Assembly (NCBI GenBank): GCA_016124235.1
Contig: WGOC01000008.1
Span: 1-64,000 of the forward strand
DNA from: a bacterium
Lineage (GTDB): Bacteria > Verrucomicrobiota > Verrucomicrobiia > Limisphaerales > RI-55
DNA length: 64,000 nt
Reading direction: 5' to 3'
Positions 25,401-33,800 of this stretch are shown one piece after another. Position 1 is the stretch's first letter, and each line of letters starts with the position of its first letter. The translations under genes were made by a program, and so were the position numbers. Below the pieces are notes generated by a model that saw only the letters and a list, made by a program, of their open reading frames with translations, was not told the origin of the DNA and made no database searches.

Positions 25401-25732
25401 GCGTTCCAGCCCAGTCGGTATTCGAGTGCGGTCGACAACGCGAGCAGGAAAACGACGGTCGCGAGTGAATAACCGATGATCGTTCGCCGCCGGCTGGTCG
25501 CCGGCTCCAGCAACAACCAGAGCGTCGTGCCGGACAAGAGAAATCCCAGCGCCGTATTGAACTTCATCGTCGCCAGGCCGGGCAGCACACTGATCAAAGC
25601 GCCGATGTGGAAGATCCAACCAAAAATCGCCAGCGTGGACACCACCACGGCGACAAGCGCCGTCGAAGCGGCGAGGGCCCGGTAGAGCGAATTACCCTCC
25701 GTGCCTGGCTCATTGTCGCTGCGTTCGTTCAT
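22415..25732 (-). CDS. Membrane-anchored multi-sensor histidine kinase (8 TM-GAF-3 PAS-HisKA-HATPase)
   Basis: The 1105-residue protein begins with about eight hydrophobic helices (residues 18-290), some in a MASE-like arrangement. A GAF domain follows (about 305-470), then three PAS domains (about 470-590, 600-725 and 740-860; the second and third have typical VISDMEGRLIYWNPAA and AITDPAGKINYVNDKF starts), and a Cph1-class kinase core with IASHDLQEPLRAV, NLIGNALKFHG, DKGIGMD and PGTGIGLAICR. The GAF domain lacks an obvious bilin-binding Cys-His, so it is probably not a photoreceptor. It is the first gene of the signalling run and the only one anchored in the membrane, so it is the likely entry point for an external signal, passing phosphate to the Rcp1-like regulator encoded next. 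Confidence 0.92.
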   Translation of the reverse strand: MNERSDNEPGTEGNSLYRALAASTALVAVVVSTLAIFGWIFHIGALISVLPGLATMKFNTALGFLLSGTTLWLLLEPATSRRRTIIGYSLATVVFLLALSTALEYRLGWNARIDELFVRDAFTDPTKSPPGRMSFATAQCFVFLSLALITLRLEWRRLRPAEFLALLTSLAGLVGTLGYLYNVHTLYRFLPYSTMALHTSVLFVMLGFGVLCVRPGHGLMATITSENVGGRLARRILPWVIVLAVLAGWLQLRSQDWGYFGTEVGTALLIEVGILILAVVVWATARSLNKLHERLEDRGRLYAVLSRCNQAIVHCSAPQELFDQICRVTVHEGGFAAAWLVSVKPPATAFQQSAKEGIELDLFGDLITGRAGGSAAAGPVGSVLASGDNFISNQILRDPRLLAVRPQLRAAGIGALAAIPILESGVVTGALCVFARLKNRFQKEEVALLEEIAADVAFSLQQMVAQRARAELVAIVDSSADAIVGKDLNSVVTSWNASAERLFGYSADEMVGEPITRLFPADRVSEEAAFIERIKRGERISHYETVRKHKDGHLIDVSVSISPIHDNRGEIVGASKIARDITERIAAARALHEAEERLQAIIQNMSEGLVISDMEGRLIYWNPAALQMHGISREEEWNRLLPEFTNVFELRSTEQELLPLESWPMARILRGESVQDLVVHLRRPRDDWSRVVSYSGKRATDAEGNELAFLIIRDITARVLAEAKVKESFREITNLKSALDEHAIVAITDPAGKINYVNDKFCAISGYTREELIGQDHRIVNSGFHPKEFIRGLWNTIKAGRVWQGEIKNRAKGGGYYWVDTTIVPFSDHEGKIREFVAIRADITELKNAEEALRVHADELLRSNKDLEQFAYIASHDLQEPLRAVAGCLQVLQRRYASKIDERADELIKHSVDGAYRMQSLIEGLLAFSRVGTRGKQFGPVDTNTALQNALRNLETAIAETHAVITQDPLPSVKGDPTQLILLFQNLIGNALKFHGEKPPAVHVSARRDGGDWVFAVRDKGIGMDRAHFERVFVIFQRLHTRREYPGTGIGLAICRKIVERHGGRIWVESEPGDGCTFLWTMPAGPADIDNTRATSGSLTVDNNG

Positions 25733-25891
25733 CCCGGGTTCACGTCTTCCACAACGTCACCCTAGATGAACGATTTCCTCCCTGCACAGTTATTTTTCCC
25801 GGTTCCTCCCAGCACGAAAGGCGACCCCATCGACTGGAGTCGACAACGTTGATTCGGCAACAAAAGTCGCTGCGTGAAAATGCCGGGCAGA

Positions 25892-28800
25892 CTATTCGGG
25901 TCGCGTGATCATTTCCCAATCGGGCCGCGCGCGTAGAGGTGCGAATCGGTTCTCGGTGGCCAGGTCCTTGCGCAAATCCTTGGCGGCGGAATTCGTCTTG
26001 AGGCGTCGATCACTGAGCACCACCGACTGGCGCAGGCTCTTCGCTGCCAGATCGAGTTTGCCGAGCGACGACTGCATCGCCGCAAGGTCGTACCACGCCT
26101 CCGGACTTTCGGGACTCACCTGCGTCAACCGGAGCAACGCCCGCTCCATGAGCGGCACATTGCGGAGTTGCTGCGCGAAGATCGCCGCCTGCAACACGGC
26201 TTCGTGCGTCACGTTCGTTTGCGCCAGCAACGTGTCCAGCACCGCAAATGCGTCATTGCTGCGTTGCAGTTGCGCGTAAGCCTCGGCGAGATGGAATGCG
26301 CTCGTGATGTTGGCCTTGTCCTTGTCGAAGGTCGCCGCGAGCGAGCTGACCTGTTTCTGGACTTCAGTCAGCGTGCTTTCATTTTGTTGGTACTTGTCGA
26401 TCTGGTCGTGCAGGTAGCGGAACTGATCGTTGTTGGGATCGAGTTCCAGCGCCGTCTCAGTGATGAGCCGCGCATCCGCCAGCCGCCCCGGGATGTTGAG
26501 TAACAGGCTCGCATACTTGAACACGGCCTCGGGTGAATACGGGCAAAAGGCAAAGGATTGTTTCCAGGCAAACTCCGCTTCCCGGGTCAGGCGCGCGCGT
26601 TGGGCTTCCGTCTTCGGGAGGTAATCGGAAGGCGTTGGCACACCGGTCAACAAACCAAGGCGCCACAAGTAAATCCCCGCGATCGCGCCCCGCAGCTTTG
26701 AAAACGACTTCTGCGCCTGATCGTCACGAATGAATTTGGGATCGCCCTTGAACCCGGTGTAATCGCGGCGCACGTACACTTTCTGCACGAATTCGCAGAT
26801 CTCCTTCACGCTGGTGTCTTCCTTGATCCAGTTGCCGATCAACCGATCCGAATAATCTGTCCAGAAATGCCGGTCGCGTTGAAAATCGTCCTCGGTCAAT
26901 TCCGGCACGTTCTGCCGGTTGATCTTCATGATGATACCGTATGGTGTGAGATGCGGAAACATCCAGTCCAGCGGGAAGCTTTCCTCGACGTAGAATTCGT
27001 TCGTCGGGTTGTGATCGAAAATGGTCTTCGCGAGGATGCCGTTGATCGCCATGACGGACACCTGACCGGCCACCTGAATGCGGTCGTGACCATCCCCGGC
27101 CGGCACGATGTCGACAATTTCGCCGGGTCGCAGTTGGTTCAACTTTTTGCGCCGGGCCGCGTCCTGGAGATAAACTTCAAAACTGTCCGCGCTGTCCTGC
27201 GGTGTGGGCGTGTAGATTTCGTTGGGCGGATAAACCCCCTCGGCCCGTCGGCGGGCTTCGATCTTGGCACCGAGATCGGTGAAGAAATGATCGGCCGCGC
27301 TCAGCAAAAGAACCTTCGACAGGGTTTTGTCGCCAGCGATCTTCCATTGATCGGCCGCGGGAAGGGAACGTTCCCGATCAGAAAGCAGCAACGCCTGGAA
27401 GAACGGCGGATCCTGCTGCGTGCTGCGATCGTACTGCGCGCGGATGTAGCTGAGGTAGGTGTGATCGGCCAACGCGTTTTGCGTGATGATGTAGACATCG
27501 CGACGATCAAAATTCGGATCACGACGCTGTGTCGGCTTGATGAAGCTTTCGCAGAAGATCATGTAGGTCGGGCAAAACCGGCCCGGGTCCGTGCCGCCAA
27601 AGAGGATCGCGCTCTTCGCCATTTCCGGATACACCAGTTTGGCGGACTTCGGGTCGGCCAGCAGTTGCTTACGTTCCTGGGGATCGTAACTGAGTTTGCC
27701 ATCCGGCGCGGTGAAGGGCGGCGTGAACATGTCGTGACCGAACCACCAGCCAAACAAATGGCCGCGTTGTTCATTGTCCGACCAGTGGGCCATCACCGAG
27801 TAAAGTGGCGTGATCGCCACCAAGCCGAGGAACACGCCCAAATGCACACGCTCCCGACTCACCAGTACGACCAGCGTGATCGCGACCATTGAAGCCAGGC
27901 CGAAGTACGCGTTGAACCGATCGAGGGGATACGCGGTGTTCATCATCACCCAGGCCACGCCGTACAGGGCGATTGCCGACATGATCGCGCCGCCATAAAG
28001 CAGCCAGTCACGGTATTCGCGATATGCGTTTTGGAGAATGCCGGCAATCAGCGCGAGGCCGTACCCGGCAAACATTGCGATTGTGACGTGCGACGCCGTG
28101 AAGAAGACGCGCGTCAGATCATGGCTTTGTTTGTCGGAGCCCGGGTTCAACAAATAAATCAGCAGCACTGACAGACATAAATAAATGGCTGACTGGCCAA
28201 TGATCCACGCGCGTTCGCGGTTGCGCATGCGCATCAGAAAGACAAACGGCAGCAGCGCGATCAGGAGATAAACCGGGTTGAATTCCTCGATCGCTCCGTC
28301 GACCAGCATCCAGCATTGATCGGCAAATTTGGCGACGCTGTCGGTGGGACTGGTCTTTTCGTATTGGCCGCGCGTAAACGCGTGAATAAAACCCTCGACG
28401 GTGCGCGGGTATCCCCAGTTCATCGGCGGGTTCGTCATCGAGGCGATCGGCATGTAGAGGTAAAAACTCGTGCCGATGATAAACGTGACGCCACACAAGA
28501 TCGGAACGAGCCAATCGCGGAACGTCTTCCAGGTCTGGCGCAGCAGATAAACGCTGGCGCCGACCAAACCGCAGCCCAACGTAAACCAGACAAAGTAACC
28601 ACCGCTGGACGACACCACTTCGCCCTTGAGCGCGAAGATGGAGAAGAACAGATAGATCAACAGGCCGTACAGGACCCAATCACGGAACAGCTCGTAAACC
28701 GGCTTGGGGTTCTTGACGAGCAGGTAGATATACGCCGCGGCCGAGAGCAAACCGACCACATGGAAAATGATCAAAACGGGGATGTTGCCCTCGAACAAAA

Positions 28801-29638
28801 CGACGATTCCGGAAGATCGTAAAATGACGCCGACCAGATACGCCACCACGTTGCCCAGAATCAGATCACGGCCGAGCCTCGGTTTGCCAAACGCGATGAG
28901 CACCTCAATACCCATCGCCGCGCAGATCAGTGTCTGGTGATTGGTAAAGCACACGCCGAAAACAAAGAACGCCAGCAACAGCCAGCGTGCCTGGTCCGGC
29001 GTATAAAGCCACCGCATCAGGAGCGCGTACGTGAGTACCAACGACAGCACGCTCAACGTATACACTTCCACGATGACCGCCTGACTCCACATGAAGCCAT
29101 TGAAGCCGATCAACATGCCGGCAATCCAGCCGGCCGCGATACACAGGAGATTCTCCGCCTTGCGATCGATGTTTTTGAAGGCATCGATGCTTTCCAGCAC
29201 CATGCTGCTGCCGCGTGAAGTGATCAACGCCAGCACACCACAGGAAAGAGCACCGGCCACCGCCGACGACAAGGCCACCCGCCAGGCGATATTGGAAAAC
29301 GGCACCAGCACGGTGAACAACCACGTGTAAAGCGTCCACACCGGGTAGCCCGGCGGGTGCGGCACGCCGGCGTAGAATGAGCCAACGGCCAGCTCACCCG
29401 AATCCTCCAGCGTGACCTCCGGCGCGAGCGTCAGGTAATAGCCAATGAAGACCAACAGCGCCGTGATGCCAAAGCTGATCCAATCGCACCGCCGAAAAAA
29501 GCGCGTCGATTGCGCGGCGGCCGGCGTGGCCGTTTTCTCCGGCGACGGCGGCAGCGGTTCTGACTTTGCCCGTGTACGATCCACAGGCGCGGGACCGCCC
29601 TTGCCGCCGGAGGCGGGTTTCGATTTATCCTTGCTCAT
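25892..29638 (-). CDS. DUF2723 membrane protein with C-terminal TPR region
   Basis: The 1248-residue protein starts with a disordered Lys/Pro-rich tail, then the DUF2723 signature: TLAPEVTLEDSGELAVGSFY and GVPHPPGYPVWTLYTWLF near residues 65-105. About 12 further membrane helices reach residue 630. Residues 640-960 form a large soluble domain, and the C-terminal 250 residues are helical repeats of TPR type (SAFHLAEAYAQLQRSNDAFA, PEAWYDLAAMQSSLGKLDLA). DUF2723 proteins resemble protein O-mannosyltransferases of the GT-C fold, so transfer of a sugar to an exported protein is likely but unproven; the Asp of LEDSGE fits the catalytic position. It lies 4 bases after the anti-sigma-like gene. Confidence 0.85.
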   Translation of the reverse strand: MSKDKSKPASGGKGGPAPVDRTRAKSEPLPPSPEKTATPAAAQSTRFFRRCDWISFGITALLVFIGYYLTLAPEVTLEDSGELAVGSFYAGVPHPPGYPVWTLYTWLFTVLVPFSNIAWRVALSSAVAGALSCGVLALITSRGSSMVLESIDAFKNIDRKAENLLCIAAGWIAGMLIGFNGFMWSQAVIVEVYTLSVLSLVLTYALLMRWLYTPDQARWLLLAFFVFGVCFTNHQTLICAAMGIEVLIAFGKPRLGRDLILGNVVAYLVGVILRSSGIVVLFEGNIPVLIIFHVVGLLSAAAYIYLLVKNPKPVYELFRDWVLYGLLIYLFFSIFALKGEVVSSSGGYFVWFTLGCGLVGASVYLLRQTWKTFRDWLVPILCGVTFIIGTSFYLYMPIASMTNPPMNWGYPRTVEGFIHAFTRGQYEKTSPTDSVAKFADQCWMLVDGAIEEFNPVYLLIALLPFVFLMRMRNRERAWIIGQSAIYLCLSVLLIYLLNPGSDKQSHDLTRVFFTASHVTIAMFAGYGLALIAGILQNAYREYRDWLLYGGAIMSAIALYGVAWVMMNTAYPLDRFNAYFGLASMVAITLVVLVSRERVHLGVFLGLVAITPLYSVMAHWSDNEQRGHLFGWWFGHDMFTPPFTAPDGKLSYDPQERKQLLADPKSAKLVYPEMAKSAILFGGTDPGRFCPTYMIFCESFIKPTQRRDPNFDRRDVYIITQNALADHTYLSYIRAQYDRSTQQDPPFFQALLLSDRERSLPAADQWKIAGDKTLSKVLLLSAADHFFTDLGAKIEARRRAEGVYPPNEIYTPTPQDSADSFEVYLQDAARRKKLNQLRPGEIVDIVPAGDGHDRIQVAGQVSVMAINGILAKTIFDHNPTNEFYVEESFPLDWMFPHLTPYGIIMKINRQNVPELTEDDFQRDRHFWTDYSDRLIGNWIKEDTSVKEICEFVQKVYVRRDYTGFKGDPKFIRDDQAQKSFSKLRGAIAGIYLWRLGLLTGVPTPSDYLPKTEAQRARLTREAEFAWKQSFAFCPYSPEAVFKYASLLLNIPGRLADARLITETALELDPNNDQFRYLHDQIDKYQQNESTLTEVQKQVSSLAATFDKDKANITSAFHLAEAYAQLQRSNDAFAVLDTLLAQTNVTHEAVLQAAIFAQQLRNVPLMERALLRLTQVSPESPEAWYDLAAMQSSLGKLDLAAKSLRQSVVLSDRRLKTNSAAKDLRKDLATENRFAPLRARPDWEMITRPE

Positions 29639-29642
29639 GGGG

Positions 29643-30140
29643 TTACTGAATCAAGCCGTTGGTCAACGTCAGGAAGACCGGCAAATTCCGCATAGAAGAA
29701 GGGGCAGTCGTCCAGTTTGTCGATTTAAAAGTCTCGCCGTTCACATTGTTCATGGCGCTGTTGGCCCAGTCATGGGCGTCGGCCTGCAATGTCCGCGCGC
29801 GCCATGCGTTGACATTCACATCCTCGAAAAGCTCATTTTCCAGAAAGGCATACGCCAGCAACAAACTGTTGCTTGAACCGTCGCCCAATGTCGTTGTCGA
29901 TTGGCCTCCCGCCAGCGGGCGCTCGTGCCCGTCCGGCGTGGCGAGTTGCAGCACCAGCACAAACACACACGCCACGGGCGCCAGCCAACCCCAACCGGCC
30001 AAACGCTCACGCGACGCATGACGGCGAGGCGCGGGTTCCACTTCCCGGCCAAACAGCCGCTCTTCAACTGCCGACGACGGGCGCCGCGGTGTCCAGGATC
30101 GCATCTGCGACTCCAGGCGATTCAGTTCGTTGTTGTTCAT
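29643..30140 (-). CDS. Single-span membrane protein, probable anti-sigma factor
   Basis: The 165-residue protein has a basic N-terminal cytoplasmic segment of about 45 residues (LNRLESQMRSWTPRRPSSAV), one membrane helix (WGWLAPVACVFVLVLQLAT, about residues 50-70) and an extracytoplasmic C-terminal part without recognisable domain. No zinc-finger HxxxCxxC motif is present. It is called anti-sigma only from topology and position: it begins inside the ECF sigma gene (77-base overlap) and is followed 4 bases later by the DUF2723 gene. The overlap implies coupled synthesis, as is usual for sigma/anti-sigma pairs. Start ATG 30138-30140. Confidence 0.6.
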   Translation of the reverse strand: MNNNELNRLESQMRSWTPRRPSSAVEERLFGREVEPAPRRHASRERLAGWGWLAPVACVFVLVLQLATPDGHERPLAGGQSTTTLGDGSSNSLLLAYAFLENELFEDVNVNAWRARTLQADAHDWANSAMNNVNGETFKSTNWTTAPSSMRNLPVFLTLTNGLIQ

Positions 30141-30639
30141 AAACTTTCAAACAGGATTTCAATTTCTGCATGCCGTAGCGGTAGCGGCCAGCGGCGGTAT
30201 TGGGCGAAATCTCCAGCAGTGACCCAATTTCCTCAAACGTATGCCGATGCCATATCTTGAGGACGATGACTTCGCGTTGATCCACCGGAAGTCCGGCCAA
30301 ACACCGCATGGCCGCCATTTCCCACGGGGATTCGGACGCGCCCCGCTCAAACCAACGCCGCGATTCCAGCTCGTGCTTCACCCGGTTCCACAGGCCGCGG
30401 CGCAGATTCAACGCCCGATTGCGGTACGCCCGGACGCAATAGCGATCCGGTTGATCCGGCCAGACCTCGAGCCGCAGCAAGGCGATGAATGTCTCCTGCA
30501 AGACGTCCTCGGCCTCCGCGTGCGTCAGCCCCAAGGCACGCCCGTAAAGCAGCAATTCCGCGGCTTTGCGCTCGTAAAGCGACCGGCATTCTGGGCGGTT
30601 CGACTGTCCTTCCGTATCCAAACTCTGCTGAATGGACAC
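30064..30639 (-). CDS. ECF-family RNA polymerase sigma factor
   Basis: The 191-residue protein has sigma region 2 (residues 22-90: LYERKAAELLLYGRALGLTH, AEDVLQETFIALLR, with the DVLQETF core-binding motif, and YCVRAYRNRALNLRR) and region 4 (about 110-165: LPVDQREVIVLKIWHRHTFE, EIGSLLEISPNTAAGRYRYG), the helix-turn-helix that recognises -35. Spacing and size are typical of ECF factors. It starts at GTG 30637-30639; no better start is near. The gene precedes and overlaps the membrane protein gene by 77 bases, so it is probably held inactive at the membrane and released by an envelope or surface signal. Its regulon likely includes this three-gene operon. Confidence 0.9.
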   Translation of the reverse strand: MSIQQSLDTEGQSNRPECRSLYERKAAELLLYGRALGLTHAEAEDVLQETFIALLRLEVWPDQPDRYCVRAYRNRALNLRRGLWNRVKHELESRRWFERGASESPWEMAAMRCLAGLPVDQREVIVLKIWHRHTFEEIGSLLEISPNTAAGRYRYGMQKLKSCLKVYEQQRTESPGVADAILDTAAPVVGS

Positions 30640-30785
30640 CAGTGGGGCCGTTTTTTGTATAAATTTTCTTCAGCGATTTTTTGCCGGCGCCGCTCGAAAG
30701 ATGCTGAGCTCGGACGCGCGGTGATTCGCCGACGACCAAATCGGTGTTCGATCACGGTGTGATTCCTCTTCATCACCAAAAGGAA

Positions 30786-30805
30786 AGGCGCCCCGAAGGG
30801 CGCCT
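30786..30805 (-). terminator. Rho-independent terminator of the PFOR gene
   Basis: An 8-bp perfect stem AGGCGCCC/GGGCGCCT with a four-base loop that reads TTCG on the minus strand, followed there by TTTCCTTTT. It starts 29 bases after the stop codon of the 30835-35568 gene. The UUCG tetraloop and U-rich tail make it a strong terminator for the minus-strand transcript. Confidence 0.85.
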
Positions 30806-30834
30806 CGAATTCTACGCGAGCCGTACCGTTGGGT

Positions 30835-33800
30835 TCAGCCGACGGCGGCCAATTCGGCCTCGAACAGTTCCCGGGTCTTGCCCTGCAGGTCGGCCTGGCT
30901 GATCTCGCCTTTTTCGAACTTCGCGATCAGGGCCTTCTGCGCCAGATAGTCCTTGTTCACGATGCCGGCCTTGCTTTGGAGCATGCGCCACGCTTTGCGG
31001 CGCTCGACGGCGAACAACACCATCTGTCGCGACACGGCAAAGAACTTCAGCTTGCCGTTCACGTCCGCCTTGATGAACACGCCGAAATCCGGAACGTAGC
31101 TGCGGTGGTTCTTGTCGAACACGCGGCGGTAAATCACATCTTCCTGCGTCACGCAGACCAGGATGTCGTCGAGGTGAATCATCTCGGCGGCCTGTTCTTC
31201 CTTGATCGCCTTGACGTGCTTGCGGAAGCGACCCTCAGTGATCGCCCAATGCGCCACGGTGAAGTTATATTTGTCGCCGGTGGCCTTGAATTTCGTTTCC
31301 CACCAATCGCGCTGGAGCGAAGGATTACCCTTCAGCTCGAAGCACTCCTGGGCCGTTTCACCCGCGCGCGGGTTGTAAACAAACTCCGGCATGCCGCGCG
31401 CATCACGCACCATTTTGGCCTGATCGGCCGACATGTTGTCCGGCACTGCGTGTTCCGGCTGGCACGTCGTGTAAGCCTGGAAGAAGGCGGTGCCGCGATA
31501 TTCCAGACCGTCGAGCATCGCCTTGTAGAGCTTCGCGGCGTTGGCCATCGAAACCTGCGCCACAAACGGCGAGCCGTGACCGCTCGTAAATGCCTCGGCG
31601 ACGTTCTTCTTCTCAATCAACTTGCCCTGGGAGGCGATGCCGAACTGGTTCATGTCGTAACCGCCCAGCATCGTGGAAGAATCGGAGTTCTGGCCACCGG
31701 TGTTGGAATACACCTGCGTGTCGAGCATGAGCATCTTCACGTTCGGCCGGTTTTGCAGAACGACTTTTGACACATTCTGGAAGCCGATGTCGCCGAGTGC
31801 GCCGTCGCCGCCGATCACCCAGACCTTCGGCAGTTCACGGATTTCCTGTTCGGTCATCAACGAGTCCTCGAGATGGGTCATCAGGAAGTATTCAGCCTTG
31901 GACGACACATTGTCTTCGCGGTCGAGCAGGGTGTCGGTCAACCGCTCCGGTACCACGGAACGCCGGGCGTGATTCTGGATCAACGATTCGCTCAGAAGCC
32001 AGGAGATCGTCGAGCCGTCCTGGAATAGCGAATTCATCCAGGGATACGGATGCGGATTGGACGGCGGCGTGGACCCGTAAACCGTATTGCAGCCCGTGCT
32101 CGCGCCCATGAACATGACGCTCTGGCCGTTGGCCAACCGACCGTCGACGGCCTGTAGTTCCTTGTGATTGAAGGCGTCCTGGCGAAGAACCGCGCACATC
32201 CCACCGATCAATTGCTGGTCCGTGATGGCGCCGTGTTTGGCTTCGTAATCGGCGATGCGTTTGTCGGTGTCCGCATCGTCTTCGCCGCCCAGGCCCATCA
32301 CCACATGAGCCACAGTTTTCTTGAAGAGCTGATATTCCTCTTCGCTGCGGTCCTTGAGCTTCTTCAGCTTCAATGGGCCTTCCTGCTCAAGTTTGGTCGC
32401 TTTCTCGCGCAGGCGCTCGGCTTTCTGGTGATAGATCGGCCGCATGTAGGCTTCCGTCACGGAAGCGCAGGCGCGCAGAATGGACTTTTCACCGCAACCG
32501 GCACAGGCGCCGTCGCCGGAGACCAATGCTTCGTAATTGCGACGAACCATCAAATGATTCCGCAACGCTGCTTCGCGCGAGTTCGCCGCGTCTTCGTCGT
32601 TGTAAAGACCCAGGTATTTTTGCGGCGTGTCGGGCAGCAACCGGCTGAAGATCTGCGCCGTCGTCAACTCGGCATTCAGTTCTTCGGTCTCGCGAGTCAT
32701 GCGCAACGCATCGTGATCACCACAAACCTGGACGCATTCGCCACAACCTTTGCACAAGTCGGAAACGAAGATCGAGAACAGGCCGCCCGAACCCGGGCTC
32801 TTCTGTTCCACGGACCGGAAGATTGCCGGGACGTTCGCGTAGGACAGCGGCAACTTGTCGATGATCCCCATGAATTCATCGCGGGCCTTCTGACCCACCG
32901 CAGTCAACGCGCCGATTTCGGCCCGGACGATGTCCTTGAAAGGTTCCTTGCCGCGCGCCTTGACGATTTCGACCATTTTGGCGCGGGCACGATCTTCGAC
33001 GCCTTTGAGTTCGGCGATCAGGTTCTTTCGTTCCGCCGCGTCGCTCACATAATAAGTCGCCGCCGTTTTCAACACCGTGCTGATTTCCTGCGAAGTGTTC
33101 GGCAATGCCGTGTCCGGGCAGGCCGTGATGCATTCCATGCACTGGGTGCAGTTTTCGGCGATGTAAACCGGAGTCTCGCGCCGAGCGACGTATTTGGACT
33201 GTGTCGCCCCCGTGCCGGCACCCATCACGCCCGCTGAAGCCAACGCACCTGCCGGCTGGTGGTAGCCAAGACCGCTGCGGAATTCGCTGTCAAACTTCGC
33301 CAACGACTGGAACGGCGCTTTCGGCTTTTGATCGGCCGGCGCCGGTATGCCGGTCGTGATCGTTCCGCATCCGGCCGTGGGGATCAACGGATTGTCCGTC
33401 TGCGGACTCAGTGGCGGGTTCCGCATGCTGGAGCGATCCGGATCATCGAGCTCACCGTACTTGATCTCTTCCACGCGGGTGTAGCCACCGATCATGACGT
33501 CCATGTTTGACTTCACAACCGCTTCGCCGAACCGGCCAAACTTCTTATGATACTGTTTGTTGACCGTTTCCCGGAACAGATCGTCGGAAATGTCGTTGTC
33601 CTTGAGAAAACTCGAAACCTTGAAGAAACCACCCAGAAAGCTGTTGCCCTGCATGCGCAGCTGGAGATCGCCGCGGTCGGTCGCCTTCTTGGCAATATCA
33701 AAACCAGGCAGAATATAAACCCGAATGTGATTGTCCCTGATGAACTGTCGATGCTTCGCCGGGATGCGCTGCCAGGCGGTCTCCGGTGTGTCGCTCGATT

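Noticed and set aside
22415..25732. Phytochrome-type photoreceptor reading of the large sensor kinase
   Set aside because: The kinase core and Rcp1-like partner suggest it, but there is no PHY domain and no bilin-binding Cys-His in the GAF domain.
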